NCBI RefSeq assembly: GCF_023343835.1
Contig: NC_064439.1
Coordinates: forward strand, 26,823,933 to 26,887,932
Origin: Lagopus muta
Taxonomy: Eukaryota; Chordata; Aves; Galliformes; Phasianidae
Direction of reading: 5' to 3'
Length of the DNA: 64,000 nt
Shown here piece after piece: positions 51,001 to 63,616 of the stretch (the first letter of the stretch is position 1; the number at the start of each line of letters is the position of its first letter). Under the pieces are notes generated by a model, which was not told where the DNA came from, did not search any database, and saw only the letters and a list, made by a program, of their open reading frames with translations. The position numbers and the translations under genes were made by a program.

Positions 51001-54000
51001 GACAAGTCTGTGAATGGGAGCACTGGCATTCTTTATTTGGATAGAAAAAAATATACTGGACCAAGTATTTTGGAAGGAAATATTTTCAGATAGTAGTCTC
51101 TTGATCTCTTGTATTGAAATAAGTTTCACAAAGTATTCCAGTGTTCCTGGATACAAAAGCTAGAATGATGAATTTACACTTCCAGGAGACTGCCCAAAGT
51201 GCCGAAAGGGATTTATTCTATCTCTTTTTCTTTGTTTGAGCTGAAACAAATTATCAATTTCATTACAAATAATATATATATACTTAGATCTGGCAATCAA
51301 AATTAAAATTTGGTTATTCTTACAGTCCCAGTAATCCTGAAAAAAGATCTGTCACACCCACCACAATCATATAAAAACAGTAGAATTCACATACAATCTC
51401 AAAATATGTATATGAATTGTAGGACTCCTTAACCCTTCCAAAAATAAGTAGAAGTGTTACCACAAATTCTTTTTTATATCTGAAATATAAGAAAAGGAAT
51501 AGGAAATTGTGATTGCAGAAGAGAACTCAGATAGCATATTAAATCTTGAAAGACTTTTTTATTGTATCTAATACTAGTCTGAGAGAAGTGTGATACCTTT
51601 ATTAAACTAAAGCAAAGCAGCATTCATCCATAATTCTGAGCTTAATACAATGTTTTCAAAGTGCCACAAAGAGTATCTTAAGTATTAATTTGAGCTATCT
51701 TCTAAAGCATGGTGTTAGTAGTAGCATTTCTGTCTGATTCCATTATCTTAACAAGAGTAGCTGCCTGCTATGGTATCTGATAACTGTATGTCAAAACACC
51801 CTCAGCAGTCACTTCTTCCCAGCCAAACTCACAACATATTATTATCACAGTATTTCTCCCTAATGTTTTCTCCTTGTGCATTTCTTGAAAAATAAAGTAG
51901 GGCAATATTCTATTTCAGTTGTCCAGAACAAACAAACAAAAAAAAGCTATTGTTGGTGCCAGCACAACAGTGATGCAGTAGCCTTGTGAGCAGCAGTTGT
52001 TTAAGAGACATAGGAATTTTCTTCTGAAATGTTTTTTCTCAGAATACACAGTTTGCTGAAAAGCAAAACTTTTCTATTTATTTTTAAGATCATAGGTAGG
52101 TACTATACTATTTCAATAAAGTACAGAATTTTTTAACTGAGAGAAGACAAATGCACTGACTCCCTATTCATTTGGCTCATATAAAATATTTAAATTCATG
52201 AACAGAATCTGGGAACAAATAGGAATGTAAAGTGCCTTATTTCACTAAGTATTGTAGAATCAATTCAATTGTTATCAATATTTAGGAGTTTTCCAGATTA
52301 CACAAAGAAGCAATGACTGCTTGTTTATATATGGAATGGAGTAGCATGGACTATTAAAAATCTAAAAAGAATATGGTTATGTCATCCTGCTGTTGGACTG
52401 ACACAACTTACCTGTGCTGAGGATTTCAGCATACTAGCTCAAAATCAAGTTACTCTCTTTTCTGCCTATTTGTGGTGGTGTAGTAGGTTTACTTACAGTG
52501 CACCATGTTGGTTATGTCTGCTGAAGTTCACAATCTCTTCACCAGCATTAGGTAAGTAAACAAACACATAGATAAATCCTGTTGTGGATTGTATTTTACG
52601 ATGCTGACCTTTTTCCTTCTCTGCACTCTTTTTATTTATTTATTTTTCTTTCTCTGTTTCCCTTTGACTTAATTTGACTTAATTCTCTTAGTTCAAGGCA
52701 AGAAAACTTAAGAAATCTTCCAAAACTTTCATTGAGAGAGAACAGTTTCTCAGCCAGTTCTAAACTGAAGAATCTGGAAGAAAGCAGGGAGAAGATGGGA
52801 AGTTGCTAAGGGGGCCATAGTATAGAATTATAACTTAAAACTACTAACCATAGCTAGAAGTCTGTTTGAAAGCCTGGCTTAAGCATGAAAATGACAGAAT
52901 GAAATCCTTGTGGCAGGAAAATCTTATTTTCTGTATGTGGATGTCAGTACATGGTGCCAATAAACATTACTGCTATCGTATCTGAAAAATGTAGTAGCTG
53001 GTAATCACAGAAAATAGTAAGAGAGAACAAAAAGCTAGTGGTGCATTTTGTCTCCACTTCCTCCATGGAACCTAAAACTAACAGAAAGACTTAACAGATA
53101 AGCTTGAGGCTGATTCTGAGATGTTATTTTCTTCTGAGGCGATGCCTTCTTTTACTAGACTAAATCCAGAAGCACCTTCCTTTAAAGCAATGGAAGATAG
53201 TCCCATGGTAAAAAGGTGTAAAAAATGAAAGTACTGCTGACTCCCCCAAGCATTAAAGGAACTTTAAAATGTTCAGTTCCTTCCATCCTCTGTAGGAAGG
53301 TTAGACACTCTGTTACTATTAGTTTAAGTTTTAAAGCAAAGATATTTCCTAATTATGATCTCATTACATAAAGCACATACAAGTTAAGTTACATGTGTAA
53401 TGAGAAGCAGTATATTTGTGACACAAGTAGGAACAGAATCTGAACAGTTGATTCTCAGAACTTATCTGTAAGAAACAAATAAATTCTTAACATCTAAGTT
53501 TTAAGCCAGAGCTTCATATCTTTTTCTCCAAGTACTTGTAAGAAATTGATACTATATATAGTTGATTTTCTCTGGCTCAGTCGCTAGATGTCCCTTCTAG
53601 GTAGGCAACCAGCAGTATTATTTCCAGCTTACAACTAAGTTAAAACCTAAAGAATACTTGCCAGGATTACATTTTTCACCAGTCACATCCTTGTATCTAA
53701 TAGCAGAAAATTTATAGGGATGTTAGTTTTGAGTTTTGTGCTTTCTTATAATTCATATTTGTCTACTCCTCTATAACTTGCTAGAGAATCAAGTCCCTTG
53801 GATCACTGGTTGTCTGTTTTTCTCTTTTGTAAAGTCTGGCCTTTTTATGTCAAGAGAAAACTCTTTGAACAGGTGTTCACAGACTTCAGCCATCCTTCTT
53901 CTTTCTCCAAAAGATGCTTTTCCCTGAAACTTAGATGTGTCTGCTAGAGAGGAAAGCTCTTTAAAATGAGATGAGGAGGTGGGGGGAACCCACCAAAAGC

Positions 54001-54180
54001 AAAAAACTGAGTTGTTTTCCCCAGTTTTCAAACTACAAATTCAGACATTCTTTTGTTTTCCCTTAATCAGATGCCTTGGCATGAAGCATCCAAAACATAG
54101 ATTGTTGAACTTGTTCGTGGCATTTCAAAGAGAGTCATTCAGGCCATACACTAACAAGCAGGCAAATAATTAATAACAAC
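48051..54180. other. AT-rich, transposon-poor stretch without a recognisable gene
   Basis: Six kilobases without recognisable exon or interspersed repeat. A 10-bp tandem duplication TTTGACTTAA lies at 52663-52682, after a (TTTA)n run near 52630-52645. Several overlapping open frames of 60-90 codons have no recognisable domains. Confidence 0.5.
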
Positions 54181-54945
54181 ACACGTGGAAGCAAATGAAT
54201 GTTTTCCTTGTTGAAAGAGAATGAGAAAGTCAGACAAAGACCTGAGCTCTACGTCCTTGCCCTCCACAGCAGCAGCAGAAGTAATAATGCTATGAATAGC
54301 ATTTAACTTGAATTTGTAGCAAACTGCTGCTTTTATCATAAACAATTGCCAGATGGTATACATTATCTTCCCTTTTTCTCCTTTCACAAAAGCAGCATTA
54401 ATTGCAGAGCAGCCCAGGGCTCCACTCAGCTCATCAGTGTGATAACACTTCATGACCCTGATTAGCCGTCAGTCTACTCAATTAAAAAGATCATTTAGAC
54501 ATTCACCCAATCATTTGCCTATCGAGCCACCTGGGCCTCAACCAGGGGCTCCATTTTTAACATTCTCCTGCCCTCTCTCATCTCGCCTAGCTTTTTTACA
54601 TATCTCCAAAAGACGTAATTGAATTAAATAAAGCGTCTCAGGGGCAGCTGCAACATCTGCTGTTTGTGGTATGTCAAGCCTTCAGCATTAAAAACAGTTA
54701 CATATGCTCCAAATTAGCAGGTCGCAGAGATGAAACAGTCGATGATAGTGTTTTTGTGCCAGCGTGAGAAGCAGCTCACAGCTGTGTGCAATTTACAATT
54801 AAAGGCTTTATCAGAGCTCAATTGTACTAGTGAATCAAGTGGTGAGAGGTCAGTTAGTGAATTAGACCAATTAGAGCTTGTACAGTTAAATTATCTGTCT
54901 TATTACCTACTGATAAACAGCCTTGTCATATCTTTACTCAGTTGA
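54181..54945. promoter_or_regulatory. Strongest candidate conserved noncoding element
   Basis: About 760 bases that look like a developmental enhancer. Homeodomain-type cores are ATTAATTG at 54397-54404, GATTAG at 54460-54465, CAATTAAA at 54479-54486, TAATTG at 54616-54621, CAATTAAAG at 54796-54804 and CCAATTAG at 54867-54874. E-boxes are CAGATG at 54350, CACCTG at 54528, CAGCTG at 54645 and CAGCTG at 54779. There is a SOX-like AACAATTG at 54341-54348 and an AGGTCA half-site at 54847-54852. Low-complexity runs, which interrupt almost every other kilobase, are absent. Open frames on both strands are short. The function and target gene cannot be read from the window. Confidence 0.45.
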
Positions 54946-56129
54946 TGAAGCTTGGAAGTGTTCTGTGGGGTGATATTGTACTTTTGTATGTGTAAAGGAA
55001 CTCAGTAGCTCAGTAAAGTAACTCTGATGCAACAAGCACATAACAGATAGCTTCTTAAAATGTAGAGGGGGAGGGAAAAAAAACACCTGCAGTTAGAAAC
55101 TAAGCAAAATTAAGTTAGAGCAGGAGTTAAGATTATATATGTTGTCTGCATTTCAAGATGTGTATTTATGCTTGGTAAAGTATAAATTCATAAAGTAATT
55201 GAAAGGAACATTATGCTTCTGATTTCCTTTTTTTTTTTTAATTTCTCTCTTGCTCTTTCTCAACCCCATTTTTAAGGAGGATAAAGAAACAAAGGACAGA
55301 ATTTCATGAAGTCAGGCTCTGAATTCATGCTGCAAAATAATGCAGTATTAACAAGCAAAGACAGAAACTCCAGCTCATTAGTCTCAGTATTTATATGGTT
55401 CTGGCAAGCTTCATTTGTAAGTCTGGACAGAGATGACTGTGGGAATGAGGAGGTGAAAGCTGAACTAAAGTGAGCCACTAAAGCCTTTCAGAAGAGTTAC
55501 ACATACAAGAGTGTCTACTTTTAGCTGATTAGTTTTAAGAATCTGTTACTTCCATCTCATCCTACTGTATGAAGGAAATGCAAAGTGCACTAAGTGCTAC
55601 AGCATTGATTTCACTGGCACGTGGTACTCAGTATGAGGGACTTGCTGTTACTGGCCCTGTGTAAAGAAGGGGTGGAAAGGATTAAGATTAAGCAATATTC
55701 CAATTAATGACCCATTTTTTTAGCTAGTGATTTCTGATGACAATATTGAGTGATAAATCTTGCCTTTCTTCTGCTTAGAGGACCAGAATTCTCAGAAACC
55801 TTTCTTCAGAATGGGATATCTTTGCTTTACTCATGAAAATGAAGAAAGGTTCATGTCTTTCCTTTAAGGAACAAAGACTGATGTGGTGGCGCAATTGTCT
55901 TCTTGTCTTTTTATAGACAGTTCTAGAGATTAAGTCATCTACTCAGTTCTCTTCTCCCTAGAAACAAATCAATTATGTGTTAAGTCATAGGAATGAACTA
56001 AATGTACACCTGACTGTACAGTCCAGTAATCAGGGGATCTGGACGAAAGAAGCATTTGGATTCATTCTCAAAGTTGTCCTGTATTTCACATCATATTGCC
56101 ATAAGATAAAAGGCATACATTGTTATGTA
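54946..56129. other. Stretch without a recognisable gene
   Basis: No exon or named repeat seen. A T run lies near 55231-55240. Sequence character returns to ordinary AT-rich background. Confidence 0.5.
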
Positions 56130-56790
56130 TCACTTTGTAGAGAAAATGGATCTGGGGGTGCAGAGTGACTCTTGGCTGAATATGAGTCAGTAGAGTGCCC
56201 AGGTAACCAAGAAGGCCAATGGCATGCTGGCTTTTGTCAGAAATAGTGTTGCCAGCAGGAGCAGGGAGGTGACAGTCCCCCTGAGGTACTCAGCTCTGGT
56301 GTGGCTGCATCTTCAGTTTTGAGCCCCTGATTACAAGAAAGACATTGATGCCCTGGGGCATGTCCAGAGAAAGTTAACAATGCTGGTGAAGGGTCTGGAG
56401 CACAGGTCTTATGAGGAGAAGAAGCTGAGGGAACTAGGACTGTTTAGTCTGGAGAAGAGGAGGCTCAGGAGAGATCACTTTCCACAACTGAGGTTGTGGT
56501 TATGTGAGGATTGGCCTCTTCTCCTGTGTAACTAGTGATAGGACTGGATGGAATGGCCTCAGGCTTGCACCAGGTTAGACATGGGAAAAAATTCTTCTCT
56601 AAAAGAGTGATCAGTTGCTGGAATGGGCTGCTGAGGCAGGTGGTGGAGTCACTGTCTGTGGAGGTGTTCAGGGAAAGTTTAGATGTGGTACTAAGGAACA
56701 TGGTTTAGTGGGGAAGGGTTGATGGTAGGTGGAGAGTTGGGCTGGATGATCTTGGAGGTCTTTTCCAATATTGGTGAATCTATGATTCTA
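56130..56790 (+). mobile_element. Long CR1 LINE 3' fragment
   Basis: At about 660 bp this is the longest transposon fragment in the window. It starts within the C-terminal reverse-transcriptase coding part (GGATCTGGGGGTGCAG ...), runs through the non-coding 3' region (CTGGAATGGGCTGCTGAGGC, GTGGAGTCACTGTCTGTGGA, GGTTTAGTGGGGAAGG) and ends with GGAGGTCTTTTCCAATATTG and CTATGATTCTA. The 3' body with GGTTTAGTGGG and GTTGGGCTGGATGATCTT fits a CR1-Y-like subfamily, as far as I recall. 5'-truncated, plus strand. Confidence 0.94.
56149..56523 (+). pseudogene. CR1 reverse-transcriptase C-terminal remnant
   Basis: One plus-strand frame carries a clear remnant of the CR1 ORF2 C-terminus. Readable pieces in the same frame are KKANGML (56209-56229), [19 protein letters not shown] (just before a stop) and [14 protein letters not shown] (56428-56469). 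Two stops break the frame: TAG at 56191-56193, and TGA at 56320-56322 where CR1 proteins normally have tryptophan in an FWAP-like motif. Otherwise the reading frame is kept across about 110 codons, so the copy decayed by substitutions more than by indels. It is a dead fragment with no catalytic domain. Confidence 0.85.
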
Positions 56791-57879
56791 GAAATGAGCA
56801 TCCTGTTCTTCCCTTTCACAGCAACAAAACTTCACATGAAAAGTTGATGAACTGCTTTGCTGGCTTGTAGGCTATCAGGCAGTAGGATAGACTGCTTTGA
56901 GTTGACTCAGCCTTCTGGATTACAGCTCTGTGTAGGAGGGTGTTTTATTTCTAGATTGGTAGCTCTAAGCTCTAAATGACTTCTACATTACGTGGAAGTG
57001 GACTGTTTTGGTGTGTTCAGAGGACGCTTACCAGACTGTAGTAAAACTCAGATATTAAATGCAGGTTGGATACTAAATTGAGGTGTTTAGATACTAAATT
57101 GCACCTGGTTGCATGCAAATTAAGTTCCACTATACAGATCTCATTTTTAAGCATAAAGATGTTAATTATGAGGCTCAGCCTTGATCTGAAATAAGGGTCA
57201 GGAGAAAAGGGAATCTGTTTAGAAGTGAAGATACTGTAATGAAGAGGACATATTACATTAAGAGATTGATTTATTGAAAATTGTATTTTAAAAAGAGTCA
57301 GGGTACAAGATCCAAAGACACACTCAGAATTATCAGCAAATGATAGTTACTATTTATTATCTGATGCTGTGAAAACAGGAGCAGTGAGATACTGCATTAC
57401 TTACTGAGTTTGTTAACCTAAACTTGACAAGACAAACTCTTCACAGCATGAGATAGTGAAGATGATTGTGGGACTGAAAATATCATTAGACAAGACACTG
57501 CCAGGATGATAATCTTCTGACTTTCTGCCTCTCACATTCTTACTAGTTATTTAAATAATTAAAACTGAAATAATTTTGACAACAGTTACTTATTTCCATC
57601 CATTTGCATTTTTTACTGTGTACTTTCATAATTGCTTAATAGAATAACATGGTACTGCTTTGCTAGTTTAGTGGATATTTGGGGACAAAATGAAAGAGTA
57701 GCTATCTACAGATATGCACAAATAATGCTGTCTAGTGTACAGTCCTATCTCATTATTGTGCTTTATGCTTGCCGGATACAGCTCATGCATCTTCTTTCTA
57801 TAGTTTGTCACAAAGTATCACACTGCTCCTTACATATCACTGCAGTTAAAAAAGCATTCTGATTGCAAATAAATAAATC

Positions 57880-58150
57880 CACTCTACTGCTCTATTAATG
57901 GCAGGTGCTGCCAGTCATCACAATTTCAAAAAGCTCTGTTTTTCACAAATCTGAAAGCCACTGCACTCACTGTGTACCTGAGCCAATGGCAGCACTCGTT
58001 TCTTCTGGCTGATTTGATTTAGTTGGCTTCTGCCATTCCAGCAAAGCTTTCCTTGCCTGTCATGTAACAGAGCCTGAGTACTAAAACAATTCTGAATTGC
58101 TTGCGAGCTGCAGCAGACTTAACTCCTTAGCTGAGCATCTCTGTTTTGTG
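57880..58150. promoter_or_regulatory. Weak candidate conserved noncoding element
   Basis: Less AT-rich and more complex than its flanks, with TCTATTAATGGCAGGTGCTG containing an E-box CAGGTG, GAGCCAATGGCAGCA with a CCAAT core, and GCTGATTTGATTTAG. No coding frame or transposon. Inference only. Confidence 0.2.
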
Positions 58151-58764
58151 CAACCTTGCCATAGTCTTCCTCAGGAATACATTACAAAAACTTGCTTGGG
58201 ACCATTAAATATTTAAGAATTAGTATACAGTGATTAATATTCACATTCATTGTCTATCCATTACACTGTCAAAAATTTACCTTTAATAAATCAACAATAA
58301 CCTTGTATTATATTATATTACTATTTATTATCCCTTTTCCTCAACTCCAAATATCCTTACTTTTCTCCGGCATAAAATTATTTCACTTTGTAAGAACAAA
58401 GTCATCACCTCTTCCACTTTTGACATCAAATAGCTTTTCTTTCTGGATATCTATAGTTGTTCCTTTATATGATTCTCCACTTTACCCTATCTTCAAAGCT
58501 TCCAGCCTTTTCTTGTCTGTTACTATAAAGGCAGGTAAATGACAACAATTAACAGTTCAGGCTATTCAGTTAAATGATCAATTTTGGCATTTTCTTGAAT
58601 ACATAATCTGCAATATCTGATTTTTCACTTTTAGATGAGCAGGTTACCTGTTCTTGCAGAGGGTGAATACACAGGGAAAGTGCCACACCATTGTCATAAA
58701 ATAATTTGTCCCAGTGACAGATCAGAGACGATTGTTCCAGTCTCTGTTACTATTTCCTGATGTT

Positions 58765-58828
58765 CTTTTTTTCCTGTTTCTTTGTTTGTTTGTTGTTTTT
58801 TTTTTTGTTTGTTTGTTTTTGTTTTTTT
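58765..58828 (-). repeat. T-rich (GTTT)n simple repeat
   Basis: TTTGTTTGTTTGTTGTTTTT continuing into a second GTTTGTTTGTTTTT run that ends just before GAGGGGG. Simple repeat; the lysine-rich minus-strand frame across it is an artefact. Confidence 0.88.
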
Positions 58829-59780
58829 GAGGGGGTCTGAAATCTTAAACAAGTTATGAGCAAAACTGATGTGCACTGTGTTTATATTTAAGCATTTGCT
58901 TTCTTGTCCTTGAACTACTACTACCCAGTTGTTGTTTGAATATGTTTCTATTAAAGATGAATAAATGTAGCAGTCAGTGGAAAATAAGCAGGGGATTTCT
59001 AGGTAAGCTTTTGGAAATACGTGTCAGGAGATGAGTGTATTAAATATCTGGCAAAGGCATCAAGCTTCCACTGGAATGGTTTGCACTAGAAATGCAGGAA
59101 AACTAGAGTACTCTGGAGGTAGTAATAAACGTATCTCTAATTAAACATGCATGTAACAGTATTTCTAAGCTGCATCATTTATATCTCAAACCAAGCAGAC
59201 AGAACATGATTCCTCTGAAATAGGGAAGCTTCATCTACTTCAGGGGAAGCAGGACAGAGAATTTCAGTCTTGATCAGGCTGGCAGAAGTTCAGCTTGGAA
59301 CTTCCAAGCTGAGGTTTCTTTTTTGTTTTTTTCTATCCATTTTCTCAATGGAAAAAATGAAGAACAAGTCATCTGTCTATACACAGTCTGTTTCACCAAA
59401 GCAGTCTCAATGAGGTGAAATGGTTTCAGAAAACATGGAAGTATGGGAACAGTTTTAAAATGTTGTAGTTTTATAGCCATTCTCCTTTGTAACTTTTGTA
59501 ACAAAGTAACTTTCAACATTTACATCTCTTTCCTCTTTCTTCATAATTATAGAATATGGAATGTACGTGAGAGGCTGATGCAGTGTATTTGAATCTATTA
59601 GTAGATCCCAGGGAAACTTCATCAAAGTAACTTCTCTGACTACTTAATAACATAGACAATTCAGAGAATAACTTGATCGTACTTCTGAGTTCACTTGGGT
59701 ACACTAAATAAAGTGTGGTTTTTCTGCTGGTCTTCAGTTTCTACTCCAACTAAGATTCTACTGAGTTATTAAAAATAATT

Positions 59781-59811
59781 AAAAAAAGAAAAAGAAAGAA
59801 AGAAAGAAAAA
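59781..59811 (+). repeat. (GAAA)n simple repeat
   Basis: AAAAAAAGAAAAAGAAAGAA followed by AGAAAGAAAAA. Purine-rich microsatellite. Confidence 0.88.
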
Positions 59812-60074
59812 TTGGGGAATTAATCAAAGGATCTTTGGAATTGCATCACACTTTGAGATACAATAACTCCCTTTTTTAATACATCAACTAATTTATATAA
59901 TGCTACTTACAGTGTTTGCTCTTACAGTGAAATAGCTTCAAATTGTATGATTTTTTCAGTTACTTGAGAAGGAAGTTTCTAACTCTTTTGATAATTTAGA
60001 TAACTGCAGTTTTGTTTTGTTTTGTTTTAATAAGCACAACACCAGACTTTCATCGTGCTCATGAAAGATTAATT

Positions 60075-60119
60075 CTTGGTCCATTATTATTTTTGCTCCA
60101 TGTTAATAATGTATTAGAT
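60075..60119 (+). pseudogene. Possible ancient LINE reverse-transcriptase relic
   Basis: Fifteen codons read LGPLLFLLHVNNVLD, close to the conserved reverse-transcriptase segment LGPLLF-L-(Y/F)(I/V)NDL found in non-LTR retrotransposons. The frame stays open on both sides for a short distance, but I cannot see the neighbouring FADD catalytic motif. It may be a heavily decayed LINE or a chance match. Confidence 0.3.
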
Positions 60120-62840
60120 GTGCTTATTGCAGATCTGTGGATGTATAGATGGGTACACTTTGGTTAGACCAGTCAGAAGTGTTGCTGAGATCACCTTCAC
60201 TCCAAACGGATTCTAATGCTTATTGGTTTCATGTTTTAAGAAAAATGAGTCGGTGCATGAAGGAATTTTATTCAAGATGTACTTGTTTGATGTGTTGTCT
60301 TAGTGAAGATTATTCTTTCTGTATTGATCAAACCACTCTCCCCTAGTGTACAGATGATTAATTCCCTATTAACTTCTAAGATATGTCTAACCAAACAGTA
60401 CATTTTAACAGGTGGTGTTGCTTCCTCCAAAGTGCACACAGAAACCCTATATTAAAATTAAGTCCCCTGAAGTCTTGTGTATGCATTTGTTACCTTGTTA
60501 CTTTGATGTATTATTTCTCCTGATAGAACAATTTTCCCTGATTTCTATGAATAACAGCTTTACATTTGCTTTGAATGGTACCAGATACATACTCCTTGCA
60601 CTTTAATATTTCTTCCTATTGTGATGTGTTTAGCAATAATTAAAAAATATATGTATACATTTTAAAACTATTACTATGGAAAAGTAATGCTTCTGCAAAA
60701 TTTTGAAAGTATCTGCCTCAAATTAACTAGTAGGAAAAGGAAATACAATATGAATAGAAAACCTTCAATTTGTTGCTCTGATCAAGTCAGATAAACTTTC
60801 CAACCAAGTGTCCAGACCCATGTTATTGATGCTTGAAGCAAAGTGTTTGACTTACTGGCTATTGTGAGACTCTCGCTTCTTGGGAAGCTGTATATAAGAA
60901 ACCAAGAGGAATAACTGTTCTGCAGACAACTAATCAAACATTTCACATAACCCAAGAAAGACTCAGGTTAGTCCAAGTGCCAGCACCAGTGAAAGCTTTG
61001 ACAAGCAGTCTCCTAGAGACTGAGAAGGTCTTAATCCTGAGTAATCTGCTATGTGATGATCTTGTCTTACTCAGTGACAGAATGGCAAAACTGAAATGAA
61101 AGTCTTCGTGAATGAGTTTTTATGTATGGTAGATCCTCAGCTACAGGCACGTTTCCAATTTTTCATAATTTTGCCAAACAATTATGCAAGCCGCAAACTC
61201 AAATGTAGGATGGTAATAGCCCTTGAAAAGGATGCAGTAGAAATGATAACTTCTTTGCAATCAAGCTTAGAAATAAATAATGACTTTTTAAATGTCTTTC
61301 TTTCTGATAAAAAGACAAGGAAGGCAAGAATAAGACATGCACTTCCAATTCTTGTAGATCTGATGTTAGTCCATGCATGGACTGTTTAGATGTGCCATAC
61401 AATATAAGTCTTAATAACAGAAACTGCTTAATATCATTTTTCAAATATTTTCTAAATTTTCTTTTGTCAGAATTTGTGATGTTCATCAGAAGTTTTTTGC
61501 CTCGTTAATATGACACAAAATTTTATTTTCAGTTAGCTTCTACTTATATACAACTCACAAATCAAGTGAAATTGGAAACATTTTGGTTGTTAATGTTTGT
61601 GGTATGATCTCTTTGTTACATCTCCTTCTAAGCCATAGCTGTTTGTTTGTTTTTTCTGCAACTCAGTTAATACATGTTTTACCTATTTTTACCTAGATTT
61701 ACCATTAGCTGCTGTTTGTAAAGCTGCTCCTGCAAAATGTATATGTAGAAGAAAATTTGATCATGTGACCAAATCTCTATCAGAATATACAACTAGATTA
61801 GTGCTATGTTTAAAATACTTGTATGTCCTTCTCTGAAAGATTTAGTTTTTAATTATCTACCTGGCCATGACAACGTCTTCACAGATGACAATCTATGACT
61901 CTTAGGAGCATGCAGCTTTGTTTTTTCTTACAGAACATGAATGAAGTTGTTACTCTGCACTTATTACTAACATTGTGACAACTCGTGAAAAGCAAAAATA
62001 TTAAGCATCAGAGTGATCACTAAGTCAAGACTTTCTGTGGACAAATCTGTATAAGGGCTCTAGCTAGACTTGTAAAACTATTTGGGGACAGAAAAGGTCT
62101 GGTGAATCCTGATATGTGATTTAAGTACAAATCAAAGTAGACTTACAGTGGCAATACAAAGAAACTGAGAGACTTTTTCTTGCATTTCTTTTTTAAATTT
62201 TGTAGTTTCCCAATTCTTTTTTTCTTCTGACAAACTTCATACTTATTTTAAGATATTGAGGCTGAATAGTATTAGAAGTTTCAGATAATGTACTTCTTGA
62301 GTTGGTAAAGATTCTGTCATTGGTATGAAATAATTTTAGTTGTTAATTACAATGAAGCAGGTCCTACTCTTAATTGAAAGCATTTTGGACAGTGCCAGTT
62401 CCCTCTGTTCAAGACACTTGCACAATAAGTTTAGAACTCGCTTCATAATCCATAACAAATTAATCAGGAGATAAAATGGAAACATTGCTGCTCTTGAATG
62501 TCTGTCTCCTAAATACAGCACGCTGCTTTAGCCAAAATGTAAATAATGAGACTGTAGATTGTTTAAAAAGAATTAAAATTTATTTTAAACATTCAGATTT
62601 TCCTGACTAGACAACACTATTTTGTTATCTTAATATTCTGAATAGAACATCCAGCAATGAGTTTCTGCAGGAAGAAATAAAATTGAAGTAGTGAATTTCA
62701 AATACATTTCCTAAAACTGTCCCTAGTGCTTGCTTAAAGTTTGACAATCATATTTTACACTACTTTTTGTAGTGTATTTTTGTGAACACAAAAAATAGAA
62801 AATGAAGTGGAAAGGACTACATAAATGTCAAAAATATTTT

Positions 62841-62891
62841 CTTTTTTAATATATTTTATATTTATATATTTTATTTATATAAATATTTTCT
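62841..62891. repeat. TA-rich low-complexity segment
   Basis: Overlapping ATATTTTATATTTATATATT-type words. Low complexity. Confidence 0.75.
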
Positions 62892-63349
62892 AGATTCAAG
62901 GAGACTTCGCAGCAGTAATATATCCCTTCAATTGCTCAAGCAAATGTGCTTTTGAGCAGAGCTGATCCAAAAGTCCATTTCACTCACTGTTCAGCAAAGG
63001 CAACAGAAGGCCATAAACCTTCAGTATTCTTGTATTCATATTTTCAATCATCTTCATCACAGCCCTTCTCATATAATATCCTTCCTCATCCTTAGTTCTC
63101 CCAATTGAAAAGGCCTAACCCTTCTTAGACTGTCTCTCTGTTAAGACACCTGCATCATGTTCTCAATCATTTTTTCTTCATCTTTTTCCCTTTGTTAACT
63201 CCACTATGTCCTTGATACAGAAATCAGTACTGTGCACAGTCTTGTAGTTGCAATATGACATTTTCTGTCCTTTCTCAAAGGACATGATGATATCCAGTGC
63301 TTTGTTTATTTCTTTGCTTTTTTTGTTTGTTTTGCATTTGTTGAACTTT

Positions 63350-63385
63350 GAGCCTATGATTTTTACAGAGCCTATGATTTTTACA
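63350..63385. repeat. 18-bp tandem duplication
   Basis: Two exact head-to-tail copies of GAGCCTATGATTTTTACA. A recent-looking local duplication in non-coding sequence. Confidence 0.9.
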
Positions 63386-63616
63386 TGGTGGCTCTGGCTT
63401 CTCTTTCCTGAGCAGTAACTCTCAGTCATGAAATTTTCTTGTGCCTGAGACATAACAGAGGGCTTACTGAAGTAAAATATAGAACTCTTTCATAAGTAAA
63501 ACCTAGTGACTGCAAGGCATATTTCAACAGTTTATTTGGAGTGGATTTACAAAGAAAGTGAAGTGGCACACTGTGAGTAATGCTTTCTACCTTCTACCTA
63601 TGAATGGGAAACATGG

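Larger units (their letters stand above)
56791..63616. other. AT-rich stretch without a recognisable gene
   Basis: No cellular exon recognised. It contains a weak candidate element at 57880-58150, a T-rich repeat at 58765-58828, a GAAA repeat at 59781-59811, a possible LINE reverse-transcriptase relic at 60075-60119, a TA-rich segment near 62841-62891 and an 18-bp tandem duplication at 63350-63385. The 97-codon open frame at 61096-61389 has no recognisable domain. Confidence 0.5.

Noticed and set aside
61096-61389. 97-codon plus-strand frame considered as an exon or retrocopy
   Set aside because: No recognisable homology or poly(A) tail, and an overlapping 95-codon antisense frame shows open frames here are not informative.
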